From Streptomyces hoynatensis (lineage in GTDB: Bacteria > Actinomycetota > Actinomycetes > Streptomycetales > Streptomycetaceae): a DNA stretch of 64,000 nt. The stretch lies in contig NZ_RBAL01000005.1 in the NCBI RefSeq assembly GCF_003626535.1, positions 62,001 to 126,000 on the forward strand. Direction: 5' to 3'. The position numbers and the translations under genes are program-made. This document shows positions 55,702 through 63,634 of the stretch, in pieces; position 1 is the stretch's first letter, and every line of letters begins with the position of its first letter. Below the pieces are notes generated by a model. That model searched no databases. It worked only from the letters and a program-made list of their open reading frames with translations, and was not told where the DNA came from.

Positions 55702-56754
55702 ATGAAGCAGCCGAGTGCCCTTGGAGAGCGCCTGGCCCACGCGGGCCGGGCCGCCGGCCTGGCCCGCGTGGGCCAGGCGGCCGCGGCGGCGCTGTGCCCG
55801 GCGGCCGTGGCGGAGGCCGTGCTGCGCGCGGACGGCGCGGTCGGTGTCCTGCCCTTCGCGGTGATGCTGGCCTTGTGCACGACCGTGCCCGTGGCCTTCT
55901 TCGCCACGTATCCGCTGCCGGCCGCGCTCGCGGTGACCGCGGCGGAGCTGCTGACCCTCCCGCTGGCCACCGGGCCGAGCCTGGTCGGCGCGGTGCCCGC
56001 GCTCGGCCTGTGGCTGCCGCTCGGCCTGCACAGGTGGCGCGCGGCCAAGGCCGCCGCCAGCCGCAGGGCCGAGTCGGCCCGGGCCTTCGAGGGCACCCTG
56101 CTGGAGCTCACGGCCCGCGGCGAACGGGCCCGCATAGCCCGGGAGTTGCACGATGTCGTCGCCCACCACATATCGATGATCTCGGTGCAGGCGGAGACGG
56201 CCAGGCTGACGACGCCCGGCCTGCCGCCCGAGGGTGCCGCCCGGCTGCTGGCCATAGGCGACACGGCGCGGACCGCGCTGACCGAGATGCGCCGGCTGCT
56301 CGGGGTGCTGCGCGAGGACGCCGACGGACCTGAGCCGGGCAGGCGTCCGCAGCCGGGGCGCGGCCGGCTGCTCGACCTGCTGGAGCTCGTCGACGAGAAC
56401 CGCGCCACCGGCGGTGGCCGGGTGCGCCTCATCGTCCACGGCGCGGAGACACCGCTCGACGACGGCGTCGCGCTGACCGCCTACCGGGTGGTGCAGGAGG
56501 CCCTGACCAACGCCCGCAGGCACGCGCCGGGGGCCGCGGTCGACGTCGAGGTGGGTTACGCACCCGGCCAGGTGCGGTTGCGGGTCCGCGACATGGGCCC
56601 GGGTCTCCCGCCGGGCCCGGCGGCGGGCGGCGGGCACGGGCTGCTCGGCATGCGGGAGCGGGTGGCGGCCGTCGGCGGCAGCGTGCGGGCGGGGCCGGCG
56701 CCCGGCGGGGGGTTCGTGGTGGAGGCGGCGCTGCCGGCGGGGGCGGGGCCGTGA
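55702..56754 (+). CDS. NarL-type sensor histidine kinase
   Basis: 350 residues. Three or four membrane segments in residues 30-110 form a small intramembrane-type sensor without an obvious external domain. The HisKA_3 site is His150 in [20 protein letters not shown], and the HATPase has [10 protein letters not shown] and [20 protein letters not shown]. It is translated into the response regulator by a 4-nt overlap. Divergent from the lectin-domain ABC exporter, which it probably controls. Codons 10-26 contain a perfect 17-bp inverted repeat (separate entry). Confidence 0.93.
   Translation: MKQPSALGERLAHAGRAAGLARVGQAAAAALCPAAVAEAVLRADGAVGVLPFAVMLALCTTVPVAFFATYPLPAALAVTAAELLTLPLATGPSLVGAVPALGLWLPLGLHRWRAAKAAASRRAESARAFEGTLLELTARGERARIARELHDVVAHHISMISVQAETARLTTPGLPPEGAARLLAIGDTARTALTEMRRLLGVLREDADGPEPGRRPQPGRGRLLDLLELVDENRATGGGRVRLIVHGAETPLDDGVALTAYRVVQEALTNARRHAPGAAVDVEVGYAPGQVRLRVRDMGPGLPPGPAAGGGHGLLGMRERVAAVGGSVRAGPAPGGGFVVEAALPAGAGP
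55731..55777 (+). repeat. Perfect 17-bp inverted repeat inside the kinase coding region
   Basis: CCTGGCCCACGCGGGCC (55731-55747) and GGCCCGCGTGGGCCAGG (55761-55777) are exact reverse complements around a 13-nt loop. It lies within codons 10-26, and the encoded peptide is itself near-symmetric ([16 protein letters not shown]). The RNA would form a very stable hairpin 30 nt after the start codon. Confidence 0.95.
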
Positions 56755-57431
56755 GCGCCCCCGGGCCCGGGCAGCCCGTGCGGGTCGTGATCGCCGACGA
56801 TCAGGAGGTGGTGAGGGCCGGGTTCGCCGCCCTCCTCGGCACCCAGCCCGACCTGACGGTGGTGGGCACGGCGGCCGACGGGGCCGAGGCGGTCGAGCTG
56901 TGCCGGGGGCAGCGGCCCGACGTCGTGCTGATGGATGTCCGGATGCCGCGGCTGGACGGCATCGAGGCGACGCGGCTGCTGACGTCGGGGCCGAGGCCGC
57001 CGCGGGTGCTGATGCTGACGACGTTCGACCTGGACGAGCACGTCTACGACGCTCTGGTGGCAGGGGCCAGCGGCTTCCTGGTCAAGGACGTGACGGCCGA
57101 GCGGCTCTTCGACGCGGTTCGCGTGGTGGCGGCGGGCGAGGCGTTGCTCGCGCCGAGCGTCACCAGGCGGCTGATCGGGGAGTTCGCCCGCCTGCGGCCC
57201 CGGCCGGCCTCTCCCGCGCTGGGGGCGCTGACGGTGCGGGAGCGGGAGGTGCTGCGGCTGGTGGCCGAGGGCCTGTCCAACGGGGAGATAGCCGCGCGGC
57301 TGTCGGTCAGTGAGGAGACCGTCAAGACCCATGTCAGCCGGGTGCTGCGCAAGTTGGGCCTGCGGGATCGCGCCCAGGCGGTCGTCGCCGCCTACGAGTC
57401 CGGCCTCGTCGTGCCCCGTTCCCCGGGCTGA
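56751..57431 (+). CDS. NarL/LuxR-type response regulator
   Basis: 226 residues. Receiver domain with acidic pair IADDQE, phospho-acceptor Asp62 ([13 protein letters not shown]), the conserved Thr in LTTF and Lys in FLVKD. C-terminal LuxR helix-turn-helix: [51 protein letters not shown] start overlaps the kinase stop (GTGA). Expected to bind the divergent ABC promoter region. A strong hairpin follows its stop. Confidence 0.96.
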   Translation: MSAPGPGQPVRVVIADDQEVVRAGFAALLGTQPDLTVVGTAADGAEAVELCRGQRPDVVLMDVRMPRLDGIEATRLLTSGPRPPRVLMLTTFDLDEHVYDALVAGASGFLVKDVTAERLFDAVRVVAAGEALLAPSVTRRLIGEFARLRPRPASPALGALTVREREVLRLVAEGLSNGEIAARLSVSEETVKTHVSRVLRKLGLRDRAQAVVAAYESGLVVPRSPG

Positions 57432-57466
57432 GCACCGCGGAAGCCGGGCCCGCCGCCCGGTGCAGA

Positions 57467-57507
57467 GCCCGCCGCCCGGTCCGGGGGTGGCGGACCGGGC
57501 GGCGGGC
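57467..57507. terminator. Perfect 16-bp-stem hairpin between convergent genes
   Basis: GCCCGCCGCCCGGTCC (57467-57482) pairs exactly with GGACCGGGCGGCGGGC (57492-57507) around 9 nt. It lies between the response regulator stop (57431) and the convergent FtsX-type permease stop (57567). No T-run; the symmetry would serve both directions. Confidence 0.7.
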
Positions 57508-57566
57508 CGGGGCGGGCGCCGGGCGCGGCCCCGGCGGCGCGCGCCGGGGCCGGGCGGGCCGGGGGC

Positions 57567-60062
57567 TCAGGACACTGTGGCGCGCCTGAGGGCGATGCGG
57601 CCGGGGATCACCGTGGCGGCCAGGGCGATCACGAGGGCGGTGCCGGCGATCGCCAGATAGGTGAGGGGAGCGAAGGAGGGGGATGCCTCGCCGGTCATGC
57701 CGATGCTGAAGGAGGTGAGAGTCGCCAGCGAGACGACGGTGCCGAGCAGCACCGCGACCAGGCCGACGCCCAGGGCTTCCAGGCGCAGCATCCGCAGCAC
57801 CTGCCGACGCGTGGTGCCCACCAGGCGCAGCAGGCCGAGTTCGCGCGAGCGGTCGGCCGTCGACATGGCCAGGGTGTTGACGGCGGCGATGGTGGTGAAG
57901 GCGAGGATCAGGCCCATGCCGAGGTAGACGACCTGTGCCTGCGACTCCCGCTGCTCCGCGCCGGCCTCGGCCACCCGGGCGGCGCCCCCGGTTTCCAGTC
58001 CGGGGAAGTCGGCGAGCGCCTCGGCGATCCGCTCCTCGGGGAGGTCGGTGGCGAGCAGCACGGTGTCGGCGAGCGGGTTGTCCACGTGGGCGGCGAGCAG
58101 GTCGTGGTCCAGCGTCAGGTCGCCGAAGCCGAGGCTGCGTTCGTAGACCGCGGCGACCTGGAGCGTCACCGGCGTGCCGTCGCCGAGCACGAGCTTCCAC
58201 TCGTCCCCCGGGTGCAGCCCGTGGCTGTCGGCCACCACCTCGCTGACCGCCACGCCGTCCGGGCCGAGCCGGTCGAGGGAGCCCTCGGTGACGCCCAGGT
58301 CCATGGTGTCGGTCAGGCCGGCGCCCGTGGTCACGCCCTGGACCGCGTACTTGTCGAGGCCGGGGGTGCGGACCGTGCTGTGCACGATCTCGGTCACCGC
58401 GGACACGCCTTCCAGCGCGCGCAGGTGGTCGGCGGCGGCGCCGGGCACGCCGGGGCCGTTCGCGGCGGCCACCACGCGGTCGGCCACCACGCCCTGCCTG
58501 GCCTGCCGCTCCGCGGCCTCGCCGAGCGTGGTCTGCGTGAACAGGATGGTGCCGGCCATGGCCACCAGCAGGGTGAGGGGGGTGAGGACGGAGGCCAGGC
58601 GCCTGGCGTTGGCGGCCGAGTTGTGGGCGGCCAGGTGGCCCGTCACGGCGAAGAGCCGCAGGGGCACCCCGAGGAGGGCGAACGCGCCGCGCGCCAGGGC
58701 CGGGCCGAGCAGCGCGACCGCCACGCACAGCAGCAGGACGGTCAGGTAGGTCACCGGCGTGGAGGCCGGCTCGACCCGCAGCAGGGACAGGACCCAGAGC
58801 AGCACGGCGCCGCCCGCGAGGACCAGCAGCCCGGCGACGAGCCGGCCGGGGCCGAGGCGGCGTGGTTCCGCGGCGGCCTCGGTCAGGGCCTGCGCCGGGC
58901 GGAGCGCGGCGGCGCGGCAGGTGGAGACGCGGGCGGCGAGCCAGGCCGCGAGCAGCGTGGCGAGGACGGCGGCGGCCGCCGGGAAGGGGCTGCGGACCTG
59001 GCCGAGCGTCTCGGGGACGGCGCCGAGTTCGACGAAGCGCCGGTAGAGCGGTCCCGAGAGGGCGAAGCCCGCGGCGGCGCCGACCGGGCCGGCGGCCAGG
59101 CCGACGAGCAGCGCCTCGCGCCCGATCAGCCGCCGCACCTGGCGCGGGGTGGCCGCGATGGCGCGCAGCAGGGCGATCTCCCGGTGGCGGGCGCGTGCGG
59201 TGAGGGCGAAGGTGCCGACCACCACCAGGATCGCGACCAGCAGTCCGGTGCCGCCGAGCGCCGCGCCCATGCTGACGAGTTCGACCCGGGCCTGGGCGGC
59301 GTCGAGGAACTCGGCCTCGCCGCGGCCGGAACCGGTGTGGACCTCGGCGGGGGTGCCGTCCAGGGCCTCGGTGAGGCGGTCGGCGAGTTCCTCCGTGGAG
59401 ACGCCTTCCGCGGGGAAGACCCCGAGCACGGCGTCCTGACCGTTGTGGCCGGCCAGCCGCCTGGCCTCGTGGCCGGTGAAGAAGAGGGCGGACTGCTCGG
59501 CGATGTCGCCCTCGGCGATGCCGCTCACCGTGTAGCGGGCGGGGGCGGCGGTGGACTGCACGGTCACCTGGTCGCCCACCTGCGCCCCGGCGTCGCGGGC
59601 CAGTTCCCGGTCCAGGACCACCTCGTCGTCGGCCTCGGGGGCCCGTCCCTCCGCGAGGGTGAAGGGGGTCAGGGCCGCGGAGGACCAGGCGTGGCCGAAG
59701 GAGCGATCGGGGTCCTCGCCCGCCACGACCGCGGGGAAGGACAGGTCGGCGAGCACCTCGCCGACCCCGGGCACGGCCGCGACCTCCCCGGCGGTGCCGC
59801 TGGGCAGCCAGACCCGCTCGTACACCGGCTTGGCCTTGTGCTTGACCTTGCCGTGCTTGTGGGTCTCGTGGTGCACGTTCTGGTCGGCGGCGATCACGAC
59901 GGGGGTGGCCGCGTAGCGCTCGGTGCGGATCTCCCCGCGCAGGCCGGTCTCCAGGAGCGAGCCGCAGGCCGTCACGAGCGCCGCAGCGCAGGCCAGCGCG
60001 AGGAAGGCGCCGGCGAATCCGGCCTTGCGGGCGCGCAGTGTCTCCAGTGCGTACCGGAACAT
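57567..60062 (-). CDS. MacB/FtsX-type ABC exporter permease
   Basis: 831 residues with two FtsX units. An N-terminal membrane segment is followed by an extracellular MacB-PCD-like domain, three membrane segments around residues 260-400, a linker segment pair, a second extracellular domain and three final segments near the C-terminus. The first extracellular domain begins with a His/Lys-rich stretch (residues 64-78, NVHHETHKHGKVKHK). The ATG overlaps the ATPase stop by 1 nt (TGATG). Such transporters export peptides or lipids or act mechanically on the envelope; substrate unknown. Confidence 0.93.
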   Translation of the reverse strand: MFRYALETLRARKAGFAGAFLALACAAALVTACGSLLETGLRGEIRTERYAATPVVIAADQNVHHETHKHGKVKHKAKPVYERVWLPSGTAGEVAAVPGVGEVLADLSFPAVVAGEDPDRSFGHAWSSAALTPFTLAEGRAPEADDEVVLDRELARDAGAQVGDQVTVQSTAAPARYTVSGIAEGDIAEQSALFFTGHEARRLAGHNGQDAVLGVFPAEGVSTEELADRLTEALDGTPAEVHTGSGRGEAEFLDAAQARVELVSMGAALGGTGLLVAILVVVGTFALTARARHREIALLRAIAATPRQVRRLIGREALLVGLAAGPVGAAAGFALSGPLYRRFVELGAVPETLGQVRSPFPAAAAVLATLLAAWLAARVSTCRAAALRPAQALTEAAAEPRRLGPGRLVAGLLVLAGGAVLLWVLSLLRVEPASTPVTYLTVLLLCVAVALLGPALARGAFALLGVPLRLFAVTGHLAAHNSAANARRLASVLTPLTLLVAMAGTILFTQTTLGEAAERQARQGVVADRVVAAANGPGVPGAAADHLRALEGVSAVTEIVHSTVRTPGLDKYAVQGVTTGAGLTDTMDLGVTEGSLDRLGPDGVAVSEVVADSHGLHPGDEWKLVLGDGTPVTLQVAAVYERSLGFGDLTLDHDLLAAHVDNPLADTVLLATDLPEERIAEALADFPGLETGGAARVAEAGAEQRESQAQVVYLGMGLILAFTTIAAVNTLAMSTADRSRELGLLRLVGTTRRQVLRMLRLEALGVGLVAVLLGTVVSLATLTSFSIGMTGEASPSFAPLTYLAIAGTALVIALAATVIPGRIALRRATVS

Positions 60063-60802
60063 CAGGCCCACGCCCCCAGGTGCGTCATGCGCTCGGCGAC
60101 GCCTTCTGCGGTGGGCGCGGACATCTCGTCGACGATTCTGCCGTCGGCGAGGAAGAGGACGGTGTCCGCGTAGGAGGCGGCCACCGGGTCGTGCGTCACC
60201 ATGACCACGGTGCCCTGCCGCTCGTGGACGACGTCCCGCAGCAGGCCGAGGATCTCCCGCGCGGTGACGGTGTCGAGGGCGCCGGTCGGCTCGTCGCCGA
60301 AGACGACGTCGGGGTCGGTGATCAGCGCCCTGGCGATGGCCACCCGCTGCTGCTGGCCGCCGGAGAGTTCGGCCGGCCTGGCCTCGGCCTTCCCGGCCAG
60401 GCCCACGCGTTCCAGGATCTCCGCCACCCGGGCCCGGTTCGGCCGCTGCCCCGCGAGCCGCAGCGGCAGGCCGACGTTGTGCCGGACGGTGAGCGAGGGC
60501 ACGAGGTTGAACGCCTGGAAGACGAAGCCGACGCGGCGGCGGCGCAGCCGGGTGAGGCCGTTCTCGTTCAGCTCGCCGAGGTCGGTGCCGCCGATCCGGA
60601 CGGTGCCCGAGCTGACCCGGTCCAGGCCGGCCGCGCAGTGCAGGAAGGTGCTCTTGCCCGAGCCGGAGGGGCCCATGACGGCGGTGAAGGTGCCGGAGGG
60701 TATGGCCGTGCTGACGCCGTCGAGGGCGCGGACGACGTTGGCGGAACGGCCGTAGATCTTGGTGACGGAGTCGAGGCGGACGGCGGGTGTCATGGCTGTC
60801 AT
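60062..60802 (-). CDS. MacB-type ABC transporter ATPase
   Basis: 246 residues. Walker A GPSGSGKST, Q-loop FVFQAFNLVPSLTVRHNV, signature LSGGQQQRVAIARAL and Walker B VVFGDEPTGALD, all typical of LolD/MacB ATPases. ATG at 60802 follows GAGAG; a second ATG lies three codons on. Coupled to the downstream permease. Upstream, across a 105-bp gap with an A-run on this strand, is an ArsR-type regulator on the same strand. Confidence 0.95.
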   Translation of the reverse strand: MTAMTPAVRLDSVTKIYGRSANVVRALDGVSTAIPSGTFTAVMGPSGSGKSTFLHCAAGLDRVSSGTVRIGGTDLGELNENGLTRLRRRRVGFVFQAFNLVPSLTVRHNVGLPLRLAGQRPNRARVAEILERVGLAGKAEARPAELSGGQQQRVAIARALITDPDVVFGDEPTGALDTVTAREILGLLRDVVHERQGTVVMVTHDPVAASYADTVLFLADGRIVDEMSAPTAEGVAERMTHLGAWA

Positions 60803-60907
60803 GAGGGGTCTCTCGGTTTTCTCGCGGCCGCACACGGCTTACGGGTACGGTTTTGCTGTTTTTTTTCGGGATGTTAGAGGTTTCAGAGGGACAAGAGCGC
60901 TGATGTT

Positions 60908-61558
60908 TCAGAAGTGAGATGCGGGGAAGGCGAGGAAGCGGGTGAGGACGGTGCGGGCGTCCGGCGGGGTCAGGTGGTCGGGGCGCTTGTAGCGGTTGAG
61001 GAGGGCGATGTACTCCTCGAACAGCTCGCGGAGTTCGTCGAGGGTCAGCCGCACGGTTCCCCTGGAGTACGGGAAGCCGTCCTGCCACGGGTCGGCCTCG
61101 CCCTCGGCCGCCGCACGCTGGGCCGCCTCCTGGAGTTCGTCGAAGAGCCTGAGGTCCGAGGCGTAGGCGAGCCGGTTCATCTGCCGGACGACGGCGCTGG
61201 TCTCCGCGTCGCGGCGGCTCGGGGGCGGGAACCGCAGGTCCTGCGCGACGGCCCGCCACCAGCGTTCCCGGCCCTGCCCCCGGCCCTCGACGACCTCGAC
61301 GAAGCCGTGCCTGGCGAGTTCGCGGACGTGATAGCTCGTGGCCCCGGTGTTGAGGCCGAGTTCCCTGGCGAGCATCGCCGAGGTGGCGGGCCCCTTCCTG
61401 GCCAGCCACTCCAGGATCTTCAGGCGCCGCGGCTGGGCGAGCGCCTTCAGTCCGTCGAGCGAGGGCGTCTGCCGCGGGGGCGGGGGAGAAGGCGGGGACG
61501 GGGTGTCCGGCGCCTGGTGGGGGGCGCCGTCGGCCGGGCCCGGGGGGTTCGCTGCCAT
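60908..61558 (-). CDS. ArsR-type (HTH_20) transcriptional regulator
   Basis: 216 residues. A disordered Pro-rich N-terminus (about 35 residues) precedes the winged helix: DGLKALAQPRRLKILEWLARKGPATSAMLARELGLNTGATSYHVRELARHGFVEVV. The C-terminal helical region has no cysteine cluster, so it is not a classical metal sensor. Start ATG 61558 or GTG 61564. Three TGCAC elements at exact 14-bp steps cover its start region. It is upstream of, and in line with, the MacB-like operon, its probable target. Confidence 0.9.
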   Translation of the reverse strand: MAANPPGPADGAPHQAPDTPSPPSPPPPRQTPSLDGLKALAQPRRLKILEWLARKGPATSAMLARELGLNTGATSYHVRELARHGFVEVVEGRGQGRERWWRAVAQDLRFPPPSRRDAETSAVVRQMNRLAYASDLRLFDELQEAAQRAAAEGEADPWQDGFPYSRGTVRLTLDELRELFEEYIALLNRYKRPDHLTPPDARTVLTRFLAFPASHF

Positions 61559-61559
61559 G

Positions 61560-61592
61560 TGCACAGGCTCTTATGCACAGGTACGTGTGCAC
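61560..61592 (-). promoter_or_regulatory. Three TGCAC elements phased at 14 bp over the ArsR-type gene start
   Basis: TGCACAGG at 61560 and 61574 and TGCAC at 61588, all in the same orientation and spaced 14 bp. They overlap the start codon and presumed promoter, a plausible autoregulatory operator. Confidence 0.5.
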
Positions 61593-61717
61593 GATCCGGC
61601 GTCCCACCGGATGAGGGCTGGGGATAACCCCACCTGCCGCCCCGCCTGCCCCCCGCCTCCGCCCGGCCGGCAGGCTCCGCACGAGGGCCCGTGGCGGCGC
61701 GGTGTCAGGATGTACTC

Positions 61718-62827
61718 ATGTCCTCGCCGAGTACCACCGGGCCCAACGGGCCCACCGCGCACCCCACATCCGCCACTCCCCTCCCCTCCCGCCCCGGCGC
61801 GCCCTCGGACGCGCCCGCCCCCGGCAAGCCGGTTGCCGCCCTGGCGATGAGCCGCGGCGGCGCGCGGCAGTTGCTGAACGAAGCGGCGGTGGCGGCCTTT
61901 GCCGAAGCGACGGATTTGCGGTACCCGCCGCTGCTTGACGACTTCGGCACCGAAGAGGCCCGCGCGATCCTGGCCGAGGCCGAGGTCCTGATCACCGGCT
62001 GGGGGTGCCCGCCGGTGGACGCCCCGGTCCTGGCCGCCGCGCCCCGGCTGCGGGCGATCGTGCACGCGGCCGGCACCGTGCGCCTCCACGTCACCGAGGC
62101 CTGCTGGGAGCGGGGCATCCTCGTCTCCTCCGCGGCGGCGGCCAACGCGCTGCCGGTCGCGGAGTACACCCTCGCCATGATCCTGCTCGCCAACAAGCGG
62201 GTGCTCGGCATCTCGGCCGACTACGGCCGCGGGCGGGAGCGCCGCAACTGGGCCGCGGAGGGGGAGGTCCTCGGCAATTACGGCCGCACGGTGGGCATTC
62301 TCGGCGCCTCGCTGATCGGCCGCCGGGTGCTGGAACTGCTGCGGCCCTTCGACCTGCGTCCGCTGCTGCACGACCCGTTCGTCTCGCCGGAGGAGGCGGC
62401 GGCGCTCGGGGCCGAGTCCGTGGGCCTGCGGGAGCTGTTCGAGAGGAGCGACGTGGTCAGCCTGCACGTTCCGCTGCTGCCCTCGACCCGCGGCATGGTG
62501 AACCGGGAGCTGCTGTCGGCGATGCGCGCGGGCGCGACGCTGATCAACACCGCGCGCGGCGCGGTGCTCGACCAGGACGCCCTGGCCGAGTTCGCCGCCG
62601 CCGGGCGTGTCAGCGCCGTGCTCGACGTGACGGAGCCGGAGGTGCTGCCGCCCGGCCACCCGCTGTGGGACTGCGAGAACGTGCTGATCAGCCCGCACAT
62701 CGCCGGCTCGGTGGGCAACGAGGTGCAGCGGCTCGCCGAGTACGCCGCCGCCGAGGCGGCCCGTTACGCGGCGGGCGAGCCGTTCGCTTATCCCGTGCTG
62801 CCCTCCCGCCGGGACCTCACCGCCTGA
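61718..62827 (+). CDS. D-isomer-specific 2-hydroxyacid dehydrogenase family protein
   Basis: 369 residues. A 40-residue Pro/Ser/Thr-rich N-terminus leads into the catalytic domain. The NAD-binding loop reads VGILGASLIGRRVLELLRPF (GxSxxG instead of GxGxxG). Catalytic residues are present: Arg in NTARGAVLDQDALAEF, Glu in VTEPEVLPPGHPLW and His in ISPHIAGS. Hydroxyacid substrate unknown. ATG at 61718 is preceded by CAGGAT 6 nt upstream, which could be a ribosome site or a -10 of a leaderless promoter. Confidence 0.92.
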   Translation: MSSPSTTGPNGPTAHPTSATPLPSRPGAPSDAPAPGKPVAALAMSRGGARQLLNEAAVAAFAEATDLRYPPLLDDFGTEEARAILAEAEVLITGWGCPPVDAPVLAAAPRLRAIVHAAGTVRLHVTEACWERGILVSSAAAANALPVAEYTLAMILLANKRVLGISADYGRGRERRNWAAEGEVLGNYGRTVGILGASLIGRRVLELLRPFDLRPLLHDPFVSPEEAAALGAESVGLRELFERSDVVSLHVPLLPSTRGMVNRELLSAMRAGATLINTARGAVLDQDALAEFAAAGRVSAVLDVTEPEVLPPGHPLWDCENVLISPHIAGSVGNEVQRLAEYAAAEAARYAAGEPFAYPVLPSRRDLTA

Positions 62828-63172
62828 GCGGACCCGCCCACGGGCTCCCCCCGGCCCCGCCGTTCGGGCGGGGGCCGGGGCGAGCCGGCGACAGGGCCGA
62901 CGGGGCCGACGGCACGGGCTGGGCCGACAGGGCCGACGGCACGGGCTGGGCCGACGGGGCCGACGGCACGGGCTGGGCCGACGGGGCCGACGGCACGGGC
63001 TGGGCCGACGGGGCCGACGGGACAGGCAGGGCCGACGGGGCCGACAGGCTGGGGAAATCCCTCGCCGCGGCGCACCTCGCCCGGTACGGTCGCCGGGTGT
63101 TCCCGCTGCCGGGAGCCCCGGCGAGCCGGGAGCGGCCGCCCGGCAGCTCCGACCGAGAGGAGGGGTGCGCCC
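62828..63172. other. 345-bp gap holding a minisatellite
   Basis: No supported gene. It contains the 27-bp repeat array described separately, followed by about 120 bp leading to the VOC gene and its GAGAGGAGGGG ribosome site. Confidence 0.7.
62894..63050. repeat. 27-bp minisatellite, about 5.8 copies
   Basis: Unit GGGCCGACGGGGCCGACGGC followed by ACGGGCT. Copies begin at 62894, 62921, 62948, 62975, 63002 and 63029 (partial); copies 3 and 4 are identical. The length is a multiple of three, so the minus strand reads as a repeated nonapeptide VGPVGPARA, but there is no supported start for such a gene. Confidence 0.95.
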
Positions 63173-63550
63173 ATGGCCTGCCGTATCAGTGCACTCGTGC
63201 TCGGTTGCCGCGACCCGGAGGCGCTGGCGCGGTTCTGGTGCGAGGTCCTGGACTTCGTGGTGCTCGACCGCGAGGAGGGCACCGTCGAGATCGGGGCGCG
63301 CGAGGGCTTCGGGGGCCCCCAGCCGACCATCGTCTTCAGCCGCCGCGACGAGCCGAAGAACGGGACGCTCCGGCTGCACTTCGACGTCAACGCCACCGAC
63401 CGCGATCAGGACGCCGAGCTGGAACGCCTCTTGGCGCTGGGGGCGCGCCCGGCCGACATCGGGCAGAGCGGCGAGGAGCCCTGGCACGTCCTCGTCGATC
63501 CCGAGGGCAACGAGTTCTGCCTGCTCAGGCGCCGCCTCGACCCGCTCTGA
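63173..63550 (+). CDS. VOC-superfamily (glyoxalase-like) protein
   Basis: 125 residues in a single VOC domain: [27 protein letters not shown], then [27 protein letters not shown] and [16 protein letters not shown]. Typical of small Streptomyces glyoxalase/bleomycin-resistance-like proteins; ligand unknown. ATG at 63173 follows GAGAGGAGGGG. Confidence 0.9.
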   Translation: MACRISALVLGCRDPEALARFWCEVLDFVVLDREEGTVEIGAREGFGGPQPTIVFSRRDEPKNGTLRLHFDVNATDRDQDAELERLLALGARPADIGQSGEEPWHVLVDPEGNEFCLLRRRLDPL

Positions 63551-63634
63551 CCACCCTGGCCCACGCCCCCTGCGATGCACGCCCCCGGCGCACGCCCCCG
63601 GCGCAGGTGGCCGGCGCACGTGACCGGCGTGCGC

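Noticed and set aside
57567-61682. 1371-residue minus-strand frame joining the ArsR region, ATPase region and FtsX-type permease
   Set aside because: Only the part from 60062 down is a real gene; the upstream part is an out-of-frame reading of the ATPase and ArsR-type genes, both clearly coded in other frames.
62894-63050. Possible CRISPR array
   Set aside because: Repeats are directly adjacent without unique spacers and no cas genes are nearby; it is a minisatellite.
62788-63396. Minus-strand protein with VGPVGPARA repeats
   Set aside because: It has no supported start, runs antisense through the VOC gene, and its repeats are explained by the DNA minisatellite.
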